Below, one piece after another: positions 50,418-59,977 of a stretch of 64,000 bases of DNA. The translations under genes and the position numbers were made by a program. The stretch covers positions 2,146,231 to 2,210,230 of the forward strand of contig NZ_CP022314.1 in NCBI RefSeq assembly GCF_003352915.1, written 5' to 3'. The notes under the pieces were generated by a model. That model was not told the origin of the DNA. It saw nothing but the letters and a program-made list of their open reading frames with translations, and did not search any database. Origin of the DNA: Arthrobacter sp. PM3 (GTDB taxonomy: Bacteria > Actinomycetota > Actinomycetes > Actinomycetales > Micrococcaceae). The first letter of the stretch is position 1. Each line of letters begins with the position of its first letter.

Positions 50418-50666
50418 CTAAGCGGCGGCGCGGCGCACCCTCGCCGGGACCACGTCGATGACGGCCCAGCCGTCCTCGCCCGCGACGCACCGGCTCGCGA
50501 AACGGTCCGCGGCGCCCGCGTCATCAAAGCTCTCGGTGCGGATCCGGCCGGAGTCGGGGTCCAAGTACGTGACCTCGAAGTACGGGGCGCCGTCGTCCGG
50601 AGCGACGCCTCCGCCGGCCTGGAATTCCTGCTGGAAGTTTGCCTGCAGCTCCTGATTGTTCTCCAT
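50418..50666 (-). CDS. Small acidic hypothetical protein
   Basis: 82 residues, ATG at 50664-50666. The Gln/Asn/Glu-rich N-terminus (MENNQELQANFQQEFQAGG) is followed by a short alpha/beta stretch, PYFEVTYLDPDSGRIRTESF then GWAVIDVVPARVRR. It may be a single small beta-alpha domain; no known motif is recognised. It ends 36 nt before the 3' end of the 50703-51716 gene's start side and is read in the same direction. Confidence 0.65.
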   Translation of the reverse strand: MENNQELQANFQQEFQAGGGVAPDDGAPYFEVTYLDPDSGRIRTESFDDAGAADRFASRCVAGEDGWAVIDVVPARVRRAAA

Positions 50667-50702
50667 AATTCCAGTGTGCAGCCGACCCCTGACAGGAAGA
50701 CT

Positions 50703-51716
50703 TCACGCCTCCGGCGTGTTGCCGAGCCGCAGCACCCGCTCCCGGGCGAGCACCTCCTTGCGGTGCTGCCGGTCCGCGGCCCGGGCCGTCTGCTGCGCCA
50801 CGGCCGCCGCCAGCTCGTGCCGCTTCCGCGCTCCTTTTAGCCCGGCCTCGGCCAGGTCAAGGCGCCGCCGGAGATCGCGCGCCTCATCGGCCAGCCCGGC
50901 GGCCTCGGCCGCCGCCTCGGCCAGGTCCGCCGCCGCGCGGCGCGCTTCCTCGTCGGCCGCCGCGGCGGCCACCCCGGCCTCCTTCAGGGCCGCCCGCGCC
51001 CGCTCCACCGCCGACGGCGTCGGCACCGTTCGCGCCGTGCCGACAGCACGCAGCCGCGGCTGGTCCGCCGGTTCGGCCCCGCGGGTGCCAGGGGAACCGC
51101 CGTCGGACGCTTCTTCCGCGGCTCCGGGACCCGTTCCCGGCAGCGCCGGACGTTCCGGGAAACCCGCAGGGGCCGGGACAACCAGATCTTCCGGGACGGC
51201 GACCGCGCCCGCGAGATCGACGACGTCGACCCCGTCCGCCGAAAGCGTGCGCAGCAGCCTGCCGCTGCGCACGGCGGCTGCGGCCCCCTGGTCCGTGGTG
51301 GCGGCCCGCAGGGTCTGCTCGACTTCCGCCGCGACAGCGGCGCTGAGCGGCCGGCCTTGCTCTGCGGCCACGTCGCGCGCCGCCTTCACGGCCCCGGCCA
51401 GCAGTTGCCGCCGTTCCTGCGCCAGGCCACGGAGGGCGGCCGCATCCAGGGCCGACTGCGCTGCCTGCATGGAGGTACCCAGCCGGGCCAGCTCCCGCAG
51501 GATGTCAGGACGGTGCACCGCCAGCATGTTGACCGCCCAGGCTGCGACGGAGGGTTTGGGCAGGGCCCGGACTTCAGCCGCCAGACCACGCTGCTGCGGG
51601 GCCGGGGTGCCGGCGTCACCGACGCCTTTGGCCGCAGCCGCCCGTGCCGCGATGAACTCGCCGTACGGCAGCGCGTACAGCGGCCCGGCAATGCCCGCGA
51701 GGTCCGGGGATCCCAT
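50703..51716 (-). CDS. Alanine-rich helical hypothetical protein
   Basis: 337 residues from the ATG at 51714-51716; the longer frame to 52757 crosses two real genes and is rejected. The N-terminal ~140 residues (YALPYGEFIAARAAAAKGVG, then LPKPSVAAWAVNMLAVHRPD) form a conserved helical domain seen in actinobacterial proteins of unknown function. A disordered Pro/Ala stretch spans ~165-225. The C-terminal ~110 residues are a long Ala/Arg/Glu coiled coil. It is probably cytoplasmic. It is divergent from the DUF2231-like gene with a 36-bp gap. Confidence 0.72.
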   Translation of the reverse strand: MGSPDLAGIAGPLYALPYGEFIAARAAAAKGVGDAGTPAPQQRGLAAEVRALPKPSVAAWAVNMLAVHRPDILRELARLGTSMQAAQSALDAAALRGLAQERRQLLAGAVKAARDVAAEQGRPLSAAVAAEVEQTLRAATTDQGAAAAVRSGRLLRTLSADGVDVVDLAGAVAVPEDLVVPAPAGFPERPALPGTGPGAAEEASDGGSPGTRGAEPADQPRLRAVGTARTVPTPSAVERARAALKEAGVAAAAADEEARRAAADLAEAAAEAAGLADEARDLRRRLDLAEAGLKGARKRHELAAAVAQQTARAADRQHRKEVLARERVLRLGNTPEA

Positions 51717-51752
51717 GCAAGAATCATAGAAGTCTTCCGGAGGAGTGTTCAC

Positions 51753-52226
51753 GTGATCGAAATTGGCGGGCTGCCGGCCCACGTCCTGCTGGTCCACGCG
51801 GTGGTGGTACTCGGCCCGATCGCCGGCCTGGGCGCCATCATCTACGCCGCGGTGCCGCGATGGCGGAACTACCTTGCCTGGCCCCTGGCCGTCTTGTCGC
51901 TCGTGCTGGTCCCGGTAACGGTGGTGACAGCGCAAGCCGGTGAGCAGCTGGAAAAGGCCCGTCCGGCCTCGGCCCTGGTGCACGAGCACGCCGAACAGGG
52001 CGATGTGCTCAAGGTGGTTTCGGTGATCTTCTTCGTCATCGTCGCGGCCATGCTGGCCGTCACGTACGAGCCTTTTGGCCGGCGGCTGGCGTTCCTGGGC
52101 GGGTTGCGGGAGAACCGGGTGGTCTGCGTGATCCTCCTGGTCGCCGGCGCCGCGGCCGGCGCCTTCTTCATCTACCAGAGCATCGTCACCGGTCACTCCG
52201 GCGCGGCCTCCGTCTGGGGTCGCTAA
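51753..52226 (+). CDS. DUF2231-like four-helix membrane protein
   Basis: 157 residues from the GTG at 51753 with GGAGGAG 9 nt upstream. Four membrane helices are visible: GLPAHVLLVHAVVVLGPIAG, YLAWPLAVLSLVLVPVTVV, VVSVIFFVIVAAMLAV and VVCVILLVAGAAAGAFFIYQ. The first-helix LLVHAVVVLGPIAG and the H-E-H residues between helices 2 and 3 (ALVHEHAEQGD) match the DUF2231 pattern and resemble heme-binding cytochrome-b-like arrangements. Function is unknown. It overlaps the convergent MFS gene by 4 nt. Confidence 0.82.
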   Translation: MIEIGGLPAHVLLVHAVVVLGPIAGLGAIIYAAVPRWRNYLAWPLAVLSLVLVPVTVVTAQAGEQLEKARPASALVHEHAEQGDVLKVVSVIFFVIVAAMLAVTYEPFGRRLAFLGGLRENRVVCVILLVAGAAAGAFFIYQSIVTGHSGAASVWGR

Positions 52227-53461
52227 GCCGGCGCCCGGGCGGGTCCGTGCTCCGCTGACCCGCGCCGGACTTTGCGCAGCGTCACGAGGAGCAGGGCCAG
52301 GGCGGCAACCTGAAGGGCGGCCACCGCGGCGATGAGCAGCGGCCGGGCCCCGTAAAGCCAGCCGTACAGCGCGCCGCCAACCAGCGCCCCTGCGCCCTCG
52401 AATGCCGCGAAGACGCCGTAGGCCGTGCCCTGGCGGGGCTGCGGGACGAGGTCGGCGACCAGCGCCTTGACCGTGGAATCCTGGACACCCGTGGCCGCGC
52501 CCCAGACCAGGACGCCCGCCACTGCGGCCCCGGCACCGGGTGCCAGGGCCAGGATCGGCACGGCCGCAATCAGCACGGGCAATCCCAGCAGCACCGCGGC
52601 CCCGGCACGGTCGTACAGGACACCGCTGGCGAGGGCGGCGAGGGCCGCAGCCCCCATGGCGCCGGCGTACAGCAGCGGAACCACCGGGACGGGGACAGCG
52701 ACTGCGGCCGTCAGATGGTAGGAGATGACGCCGAACGCCACCAGGCCCGCGCTCCAAAAGAACGCGGCCACGGCAAACAGGGCGAAAGCGCCGGCGAACA
52801 CCGGCGGACGGCCGGGGTCCGCCGCCGGCGACCCGGCGCGGCCGGCGTCGGACGCCGGGGTATCCACGCCGGGATCGCTGACCCGGCGGCGCAACGACAC
52901 GAGGATTGCCAGCGCGGCCGCCGCCGGAATGACCAGCACCGCAAACGCTGCCGGCAGTGAACCGGTGGCAACCAGCACCGCGGACACGAGCAACGGGCCC
53001 AGGAGGGCCCCGACCAGGTCCAGGGACTTATGGACGCCGAAGCCGCGGCCGCGGCCCACCGCAGTGGCAGCGGCGGCCAGCAGAACGGTCTTGGCCGGGC
53101 TGCGGACGGCCTTGCCGACCCGGTCCCCGATGATGAGCGCGGCCGCCAACGCCAGACCGGCGGATCCCGCCAGGGGCGTCACCGCCAGCAACGGGACGCA
53201 AACGGCGGTGAGCGCATACCCGGTCATGGTGAAGGCCCAGTACTTCCCGGTCCGGTCCGCCCAGGGTCCGAACAGCAGCCGGAGACCCTGGGACGCGGCC
53301 TCGGCCGCGCCGGTCACCAGGCCGACGAACAGTGCGGACGCGCCGAGCTGGGCCAGCAGGGGGCCGCCGAGCGGGCGGGCGCCGTCGGACACCATGTCCG
53401 TGGCGAGGCTCACGAGGCCGAATCCGAGCACCGGCCCCCACAGCCGGGACTGCCGTTCCAT
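52223..53461 (-). CDS. Major facilitator superfamily transporter
   Basis: 412 residues with 12 predicted helices. The first loop LFGPWADRTGKYWAFTMTGY fits motif A. A VGKAVRSPAKTVLLAAAATA segment follows helix 4. Helix 7 starts in PVFAGAFALFAVAAFFWSAG. A ~30-residue Asp/Ala/Pro linker joins the two halves. The GLVTGAAEAASQGLRLL region recalls YcxA/UMF-type MFS permeases. The substrate is unknown. The start ATG is at 53459-53461. Confidence 0.88.
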   Translation of the reverse strand: MERQSRLWGPVLGFGLVSLATDMVSDGARPLGGPLLAQLGASALFVGLVTGAAEAASQGLRLLFGPWADRTGKYWAFTMTGYALTAVCVPLLAVTPLAGSAGLALAAALIIGDRVGKAVRSPAKTVLLAAAATAVGRGRGFGVHKSLDLVGALLGPLLVSAVLVATGSLPAAFAVLVIPAAAALAILVSLRRRVSDPGVDTPASDAGRAGSPAADPGRPPVFAGAFALFAVAAFFWSAGLVAFGVISYHLTAAVAVPVPVVPLLYAGAMGAAALAALASGVLYDRAGAAVLLGLPVLIAAVPILALAPGAGAAVAGVLVWGAATGVQDSTVKALVADLVPQPRQGTAYGVFAAFEGAGALVGGALYGWLYGARPLLIAAVAALQVAALALLLVTLRKVRRGSAEHGPARAPA

Positions 53462-53651
53462 TCCCTAAGGCTGGCGGACGTCCCCGGAAAAGACAATATG
53501 CGCAGGTCAGGGGCCTGCGCGCCGTCCGTGATGCCGGAAGAAATATAGCCGGAAGCGGTTGTTTCGTGTCTGCGGCTTGATACTTTTTTCACAGCCGATC
53601 CGCACCGTGCGGGCCGGGGGGACCCACGATGTCGGACTGAATAGAGGAACT

Positions 53652-55313
53652 GTGAAGCCCTTTTCGCATCTGCTGCGCCGCAGCGACAGGAGACTGCCGG
53701 CAATCTCCGCCGCGTTTCTTGGCTCGGCCGTCGCCGCCGCGCTGGCACTCACCGGCGTCGCCGTGACGGCGCCGCCGCTGGCCGTCGCCGCCACCACCCC
53801 TGCCCCCACCGGGTGGCTGCACACGTCCGGCGGGACCATCCTGGACTCGAACAACGCCCCGTACACCATCAAGGCCGCCTCCTGGTTCGGACTGGAAACA
53901 CCGGACTGCGTCCCGCACGGCCTGTGGGGAACGCTCACCATCGACGAGGCCCTGGCCAACATCAAGTCGATGGGGTTCAACACGGTCCGGCTGCCGTTCT
54001 CCAACGAGTGCCTGGCCGCGACGTCCATCAAGGGCAGCGTCAACTACTGGGCCAACCGGGCCTACAACCTCGAGGGCAAGCGCCCCCTGGATGTCATGGA
54101 CACCGTCATTGCCCGGGCTAGGGCCAACGGACTGCAGATCATCCTGGACCGGCACCGGCCGTCCTCCGCTGACCAGTCTCCGCTCTGGTACACCTCGGCC
54201 TACCCGGAGTCGAAGTGGATCGCCGACTGGAAATTCCTGGCCGACCGCTACAAGAACGATCCCACGGTCATCGGCGCCGACCTCCACAACGAGCCCGCAG
54301 GTGCCGCGACCTGGGGCGGCGCCGCCGCCACCGACTGGCAGGCCGCCGCCACCCGCGGAGGGAACGCGGTCCTGGCCGCCAACCCCAACCTGCTGATCAT
54401 CATCGAGGGCATCGAGAACCAGGGCAACGGCACGTCCACGTGGTGGGGCGGCGGCCTGGCCGACGTCAGGAACAAACCCGTCACGCTGGCCACGCCCAAC
54501 CGCGTGGTGTACTCCCCGCACGACTACCCGCCGTCGCTCTTTGCCCAGAAGTGGTTCAGCGATCCCAACTACCCCAACAACCTGCCGGCCGTGTGGGACG
54601 CCAACTGGGGCTACCTCCAGAAGCAGGGCATCGCCCCGGTCCTGCTCGGCGAGTTCGGCACCGCGCTGCAGACCACCCCGGACAAGCAGTGGATGGAGAA
54701 GATCGTCTCCTACCTCGGCAGCAACGCCATGAGCTTCGCCTATTGGTCGTTCAACCCGAACAGCGGCATCACCGGAGGCCTGGTCCAGTCGGACTGGCGC
54801 ACCCCGGAAGCGGCCAAACTCGCGGCCCTCGCGCCGATCCTGAAGGGCACCGCGACGCCGACAGCGACCGCGGCACCGACGGCGACGCCGACGGCCACTG
54901 CGACGCCGACACCTACGGCGACTGCGACCCCGACTCCGACCGTCACCGCCACACCGACGCCTACGGCAACGCCGACTCTGACGGCGACCGCGACGCCAAC
55001 GCCCGTGCCGACGTCGGGCGCTCCGATCAGCGCGGCCTGGAAGCTCAGCAGTTCCTGGAACGGCGGCTATGTGGCCAATATTGAGGTCACGGGCCTCCGG
55101 GCGGCCGCCGGCTGGAGCGTCAGTTGGCCCGATCCCAACGTCACGAAGGTCGTCAACTCCTGGGGGATCAGCTGCACCGCGGTCCCGAAAGTGTCTGTCA
55201 CCTGCAGCGGCTCGGACTGGGCCACGAAGATCGCCGCCGGCCAGAAACTGTCCGTGGGCCTGCAGGTGGATTCACTCAAAGCCCCGGTCAACCCCGTGCT
55301 GACCCTGAAGTAA
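53652..55313 (+). CDS. Secreted GH5 cellulase with Pro/Thr linker and CBM2
   Basis: 553 residues from a GTG at 53652 with AGAGGAAC upstream; the longer frame lacks a site. A signal peptide spans ~1-48. The GH5 barrel (~50-400) shows TIKAASWFGLETPDC, FNTVRLPFSNECL, IILDRHRPSSADQSPLWYTS, GADLHNEPAGAATW (acid/base Glu214) and VLLGEFGTALQ (nucleophile Glu334). A Thr/Pro/Ala-repeat linker (~403-455) follows. The C-terminal ~95 residues (AAWKLSSSWNGGYVANIEV, then GWSVSWPDPNVTKVVNSWG) form a family 2 carbohydrate-binding module. The enzyme cleaves beta-1,4-glucan outside the cell. Confidence 0.94.
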   Translation: MKPFSHLLRRSDRRLPAISAAFLGSAVAAALALTGVAVTAPPLAVAATTPAPTGWLHTSGGTILDSNNAPYTIKAASWFGLETPDCVPHGLWGTLTIDEALANIKSMGFNTVRLPFSNECLAATSIKGSVNYWANRAYNLEGKRPLDVMDTVIARARANGLQIILDRHRPSSADQSPLWYTSAYPESKWIADWKFLADRYKNDPTVIGADLHNEPAGAATWGGAAATDWQAAATRGGNAVLAANPNLLIIIEGIENQGNGTSTWWGGGLADVRNKPVTLATPNRVVYSPHDYPPSLFAQKWFSDPNYPNNLPAVWDANWGYLQKQGIAPVLLGEFGTALQTTPDKQWMEKIVSYLGSNAMSFAYWSFNPNSGITGGLVQSDWRTPEAAKLAALAPILKGTATPTATAAPTATPTATATPTPTATATPTPTVTATPTPTATPTLTATATPTPVPTSGAPISAAWKLSSSWNGGYVANIEVTGLRAAAGWSVSWPDPNVTKVVNSWGISCTAVPKVSVTCSGSDWATKIAAGQKLSVGLQVDSLKAPVNPVLTLK

Positions 55314-55353
55314 TCCGTCGGACCCGCCGGGCCGGCGGTGGGCCGGCCGTGCG

Positions 55354-57939
55354 TCACCGGTACCGGGCCGGCGGCTGCACGGTCAGCGCGAACGGCCCGG
55401 CGTGGTCGGACGTGACCCGCACAACGTAGGGACCCGGCGTGAGTCCCGCGACGTCGATCGTCCGGCGCCCGGCGTCGTTGGCGGCTGCCCGCACCAGTTC
55501 TCCGGCGTCATCGAGCAGTTCCACGTGGACTGACTCCGGGAGCACGCCGGTGGAGGCGTCGCCGAGCACGAGTTCGTGGTCGCGGAGCATGTCCTCGCCG
55601 ATCACCACGCCCCGGAACTCCTCCGGCCGGCTGAACCAGTCGGGGTGCACGTCCTCCCACCAGTCCGGGAGGATGTGCAGCTCTTCCTGCCAGCTGCGGC
55701 GCAGGGCGTCCGCGTTGAGGTTCGCGCCGACCCACAGCGTGTACCGCGTATGGGTCGGTCCCGAAACCCGGACGTAGTAGGTCCTGCCCTCCTGGAGCCC
55801 TAACGTCGTGGAGCGGGCATGGTTGGTGAAGAGCTGCCCCCGCGCGTCGTCGTACAGGGTGACATCGACCTCCTCGTCGCTGCCCACCACCACCTGCGGG
55901 ATCCGCAGGGCGCCGACGTCGGCCGGGACGTTTACCCGGAAGTAGTCCTGGTCGGCCGTCGCCGGGCCGGCGCCGAGGCTGTGGAGTGTCAGAGGGAAAA
56001 ACCCCGGACCGAATTCGAACAGTGCCGATACCCAATCAGGCGCCCCGGCCGGGCGGACCACGCGAAGATGCGTTGCCGTGTCAAACGTGTCATTCGCCTC
56101 GAACGGATCCGGTGCCAGGGTGCCCGGACGGATGCGGCCGGAGAGCAGGTAGGCACTCGGCCCGCTGCCGCGCACCACCAGGCGGTACCGGCCGGATCCC
56201 AGCTCGGCCGTCAGCCGTGCCGTCCCGGCGCCGGCCGGGGCCGTGACGGCAGCCGACGGATCAACGGCGTTCGGATCAGTGCTCTCCAGGAGGAGGCTGA
56301 CCCGGGACAGCCGGTCGTACCATTGCAGGTCGACCTGGAGGGTCGAAAACGAGGCGATATCCAGGAGGAACTCGTCCCTGTCGCCGGTGCGGTTGATAGC
56401 GGAGTTGAATATCGGCTCGAAGGTGCCGTCGGCTCGGGGGAAGAGCCGTTCCGGGGCGCTTTCTGTGGCCGTCTCCGCCATCCGCGCGGACATCGCCGCC
56501 CAGACGGCGGCATAAGCGTCGAGGCCCTTGCCGCCGGGTCCCGCTCCGTCCCAGCCGGCCGTCACGAGGGTGTCCCGGAGCTGGTCCACGGAAAGGGCCG
56601 GGTTGGCGTAGCGCATCATCGCGGCAACGCCGGCAACCAGCGGGGCCGAAAAGGACGTCCCGGACGGCAGGGATCCTGTCAGGCTCATCGGCGTCGGCAC
56701 CACCGGGATGTTGACTCCAGGCGCCCAGAGGCCCACCGAACTGCCGTAATTCGAGAAGCCCGCCTTGGTGCCGTCATCGTTCAGCGCCCCGACCGTGAGC
56801 GCCCGGGGGGTGCGCGTGGCCGGACGCAGCACCGAGTCATCCGGCAGGCTGATGTTGTCGTTGCCAGCCGAAGCGATCATGAGGACCCCGTTGTCGGCCG
56901 CCCAGTTGAACGTGTCGTTCCAGGCGCTCGTGCCGAAGAAGAATTCCACGGACGTGAACCCGCCCGAATAGACCACGAAGGGGATGCCCCATTGCGTGCA
57001 CCGGATCATCGCGGTCTTGGCCGAATCGGCAGAGCGGTCGTCGTAGAAGTAGCAGGCACGGGCGACGCTTCCGCCGGATCCTGCGGCTCCGGCAACGTTT
57101 CCCACCGCAGCGGCCGCCGAACTCGCCACCATGGTGCCGTGGTAGGTCGTGCGGCCGGGGCCGGTAGGGATACCCGCGACGTCATCCACGGTGTTCCAGC
57201 GCGGCAGTCCTGTGCCAAGATCAGCCAGCGCTTGGGCGCCGCCGGAACCCGGCGTACTCGGTGCGTCGAACCAGAAACCGCTGTCCACAATGGCCATGAA
57301 CACCGGTCCTCCGCCCGCCGACCGCGCCAGGCGCAGCGTCTCGATCAGTTGCCAGGCATCGGCGATTCGTGAGGGTCCGCTGAACGCAGGCCAGGTGGTT
57401 GGATCCGCGCTGTAGAGCAGGCCGGCGCCCTCAGCCGGACCATAGAGCGGAAGCGAGTGATGGTCGACGCCGACCTCATTGAGCCAGACACCGCGCCCTT
57501 CCTCCAGCATCGGAGCGATGAGTTGGCTGAGCGCCAGCCCGGCCGGATCCGAGTAGCGGATGCGGCCGGCGGCCAGTCCGGCGCGGTCAAGGCAGGCGCC
57601 GAGATTCACGTCCCGCGCGTCGGGGAGCCGGTCAAAGCGGAACTTCACGCTCCTCGGCAGGCCCGTCGGATCGACGGGCTCGGGACGCCCGACTCCGGCC
57701 CGGCGGAATTCCTCCGGCAACCCGGGATCTGAGGCGTCCCGCACGATCCTGCCGCCGAGACCGGTCAGCCGGGCAATCAGTTCGCGCTCGCCGGCGTCGA
57801 CGATCACTTCGTCCGCCACGAAACTCACCGGCCGTCCGTCGTCGAGCGCCAAGGCCGCAATGGGCCGGCGGCTCTGCCACGAACGGGCCTGCGCGAATCT
57901 GGCGAGCGATCCCGATGCTTCGTCGACGTCGATGTCCAT
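55354..57939 (-). CDS. Subtilisin-family (S8) serine peptidase lacking a signal peptide
   Basis: 861 residues. The catalytic triad is Asp219 (FMAIVDSGFWFD), His267 (TTYHGTMVAS) and Ser429 (LPSGTSFSAPLVAGVAAMM), with oxyanion Asn in LMIASAGNDNISLP. Residues 1-200 are a novel-looking N-terminal region with no hydrophobic leader. The ~370 residues after the protease contain PPC-like beta segments (FEANDTFDTATHLRVV, then DQDYFRVNVPADVGALRI) and a final beta domain (GPYVVRVTSDHAGPFALTVQ). The absence of a signal peptide is odd for this class. The start ATG at 57937-57939 is the first plausible codon. Confidence 0.88.
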   Translation of the reverse strand: MDIDVDEASGSLARFAQARSWQSRRPIAALALDDGRPVSFVADEVIVDAGERELIARLTGLGGRIVRDASDPGLPEEFRRAGVGRPEPVDPTGLPRSVKFRFDRLPDARDVNLGACLDRAGLAAGRIRYSDPAGLALSQLIAPMLEEGRGVWLNEVGVDHHSLPLYGPAEGAGLLYSADPTTWPAFSGPSRIADAWQLIETLRLARSAGGGPVFMAIVDSGFWFDAPSTPGSGGAQALADLGTGLPRWNTVDDVAGIPTGPGRTTYHGTMVASSAAAAVGNVAGAAGSGGSVARACYFYDDRSADSAKTAMIRCTQWGIPFVVYSGGFTSVEFFFGTSAWNDTFNWAADNGVLMIASAGNDNISLPDDSVLRPATRTPRALTVGALNDDGTKAGFSNYGSSVGLWAPGVNIPVVPTPMSLTGSLPSGTSFSAPLVAGVAAMMRYANPALSVDQLRDTLVTAGWDGAGPGGKGLDAYAAVWAAMSARMAETATESAPERLFPRADGTFEPIFNSAINRTGDRDEFLLDIASFSTLQVDLQWYDRLSRVSLLLESTDPNAVDPSAAVTAPAGAGTARLTAELGSGRYRLVVRGSGPSAYLLSGRIRPGTLAPDPFEANDTFDTATHLRVVRPAGAPDWVSALFEFGPGFFPLTLHSLGAGPATADQDYFRVNVPADVGALRIPQVVVGSDEEVDVTLYDDARGQLFTNHARSTTLGLQEGRTYYVRVSGPTHTRYTLWVGANLNADALRRSWQEELHILPDWWEDVHPDWFSRPEEFRGVVIGEDMLRDHELVLGDASTGVLPESVHVELLDDAGELVRAAANDAGRRTIDVAGLTPGPYVVRVTSDHAGPFALTVQPPARYR

Positions 57940-58108
57940 GGCTGCCTGCTTTCTCGAGCGTGGCGAGGACAGAGGCGCAAGAGCGCGGCGTGATCGCCGA
58001 TTATTCTCCGATACCGAGGTCCATGATGGCCCGGCCGGCCCGACGTGTCACTACCCCCGGAACAGGGGTTGCGACGGCGTACTGCAGGGCGATTTCGCCG
58101 CAGCCAGC

Positions 58109-58150
58109 AAAAAACCCCGTATCACCGCTGAATCAGCGGAAATACGGGGT
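58109..58150 (-). terminator. Terminator of tRNA-Thr
   Basis: A two-part hairpin, ACCCCGTAT / ATACGGGGT outside and CCGCTGA / TCAGCGG inside, with TTTTTT after it on the minus strand. Confidence 0.92.
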
Positions 58151-58158
58151 TCTTCCCG

Positions 58159-58231
58159 AGCTTCCTATCAGAATCGAACTGATGACCTTCTCATTACGAG
58201 TGAGACGCTCTACCGACTGAGCTAAGGAAGC
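58159..58231 (-). tRNA. tRNA-Thr (anticodon CGT)
   Basis: 73 nt. Acceptor GCTTCCT / AGGAAGC, D-arm TAGCTCAGTCGGTAGAGC, anticodon arm TCTCA-CTCGTAA-TGAGA, and T-loop GTTCGATTC. CCA is not encoded. Confidence 0.97.
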
Positions 58232-58332
58232 AACCACATGAAAGTCCGGTGAACCGGGCGGATCATGCAAGAGACAACTGTAATAGAGTCCCGGCGTCCG
58301 GGTCAAAATGAGCGTCCGGCGCCCAACCTGCC

Positions 58333-59919
58333 CTAGCAGACGGTGTTGTCCGCCGGCGCTTTGCCGTCCACCAGGTAGTTGTCCACGGCGTTGCCGATGC
58401 AGCTGTTGGAGCGGCCATAGGCCGTGTGGCCCTCGCCCTTCCACGTCAGCAGCGAGGCGTTGCCCAGCTGCTTGCGCAGGGCGCTGGCCCATTGCAGGGG
58501 AGTAGCCGGATCGCCGGTGGTTCCCACCACAACGATCGGGGCCGATCCCTTGTACTCCACCGGGGCAGGGGTCCGGACGTTCTTGTACGGCCAGTCCTTG
58601 CAGTTGCTGCCGCCGTAGGCGAAATAGTAGCCAAACGTGGGCGACACCTGGCGCAGCTTCTGGTCCTCGGCCCGCATGGCGGCGGTGTCGGACACCATCG
58701 GGTAGTCCAGGCAGTTGATGGCGTTGAAGGCGAAGGAACTGTTCGAACTGTACGTGCCGTTGGGTTCCCGGTCGGCGCCGAAGTCGGCCAGCTGGAGCAT
58801 GCCTGTGCCGTCGCCGGCCAGGGCCTGCGCGAGGGCCCGGGTGAGGATGGGCCAGTTGTCGTTGTTGTACAGCGGGATGATGAGGCCGCTGACGAAGGTC
58901 GACCCCGAGACCTTCCGCCCGTCCCTCGCCGGCAACGGATTGGCCTCCGCGGCAGCGATGGCATTGGTGATCTGCTGGACACCATCCTCGGTGCTTCCCG
59001 TGAGCGGGCATCCGCTGCTCTGCAGGCACTTGGCGACATAGGCGTGGAGGGCCTTGTCGAAGGCAGCAGCCTGGTCGCGGGTCAGTTCCTCGTTGCTTCG
59101 CGACGGGTCCATGGCGCCGTCAAGGACCAGCCGGCCGACATTGTCCGGGAACAGCGACGCGTAGGTGGAGCCCAGGAGGGTCCCATACGAGTAGCCGAGA
59201 TAGTTCAGCTTCGCGTCGTTGACCACGCCGCGCAGGATGTCGAGGTCCTTGGCGGCGCTGACGGTGTCGATGTGGGCCAGGACCGGGCCGGTCTTCTCGA
59301 CGCACTTGGCGGCGATGGCCTTGTTGTCGGCCAGGGCTGCGTCCAGTCCGGCGTCAGTGTCCAGGGCGTAGGTCTTGGCGCGGAACTCGTCACGTTCCTT
59401 GTCCGTGAGGCAGGTGACCGGGGCGGAGCGCTTCACGCCGCGCGGGTCGAAGCCCACGATGTCGTAGGCGGACCGGACCTTCTCCGAGATGTTGGTGTTG
59501 GCCGCGTCCCGGACGAAGTCGTAGCCGGAGCCGCCCGGACCGCCCGGGTTGACCAGCAGGGTGCCCTTCTTGTTGCCGTGCGTCGCGAGCTTGATGGCGG
59601 CCAGCTCGATGCGGTCGCCGTCAGGCTTGCTGTAGTCGAGCGGGACTTTGACCGTGGCGCACTGGAAACTCCCCTCGCACGGTTTCCAGTCCAGCTGCTG
59701 GGAGTAGTAGTCGCGCAGTTCCGCGGGCGCCGCGGCGACGATCGAGGGGTCCGGCTGTCCCGCGGCCGCGCCGGACGAGGCGGCGCCCGAGCCGGTGCCG
59801 CCGCCCCCGCCGAACAGGCTGCATGAGGCCAGCGTCAGCGCCATGGCCAGGGCGCCGGAGGCCCGCATGCCGACCGCCAGGGATCGGGATCTCGCGGACC
59901 GGGGTCGAGCAGGCTTCAT
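58333..59919 (-). CDS. TAP-like secreted lipoprotein peptidase (alpha/beta hydrolase)
   Basis: 528 residues. The N-terminus has an Arg-rich stretch, a hydrophobic helix and a lipobox TLASC (lipidated Cys33), then a Gly/Ser/Ala linker. The hydrolase core shows LLVNPGGPGGSGYDFV, DIVGFDPRGV, the nucleophile elbow LGYSYGTLLG (Ser244), VVVGTTGDPATPLQWA (Asp) and KGEGHTAYG (His). The C-terminal TAP cap/closing domain and Cys pairs match Streptomyces tripeptidyl aminopeptidases. It probably trims N-terminal peptides outside the membrane. Confidence 0.93.
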   Translation of the reverse strand: MKPARPRSARSRSLAVGMRASGALAMALTLASCSLFGGGGGTGSGAASSGAAAGQPDPSIVAAAPAELRDYYSQQLDWKPCEGSFQCATVKVPLDYSKPDGDRIELAAIKLATHGNKKGTLLVNPGGPGGSGYDFVRDAANTNISEKVRSAYDIVGFDPRGVKRSAPVTCLTDKERDEFRAKTYALDTDAGLDAALADNKAIAAKCVEKTGPVLAHIDTVSAAKDLDILRGVVNDAKLNYLGYSYGTLLGSTYASLFPDNVGRLVLDGAMDPSRSNEELTRDQAAAFDKALHAYVAKCLQSSGCPLTGSTEDGVQQITNAIAAAEANPLPARDGRKVSGSTFVSGLIIPLYNNDNWPILTRALAQALAGDGTGMLQLADFGADREPNGTYSSNSSFAFNAINCLDYPMVSDTAAMRAEDQKLRQVSPTFGYYFAYGGSNCKDWPYKNVRTPAPVEYKGSAPIVVVGTTGDPATPLQWASALRKQLGNASLLTWKGEGHTAYGRSNSCIGNAVDNYLVDGKAPADNTVC

Positions 59920-59977
59920 GCGGTTCTCCTTGGGGATCGGAACGGTGGCGTTGGTGTCGGTGCGGCGGCCGGGGCCG

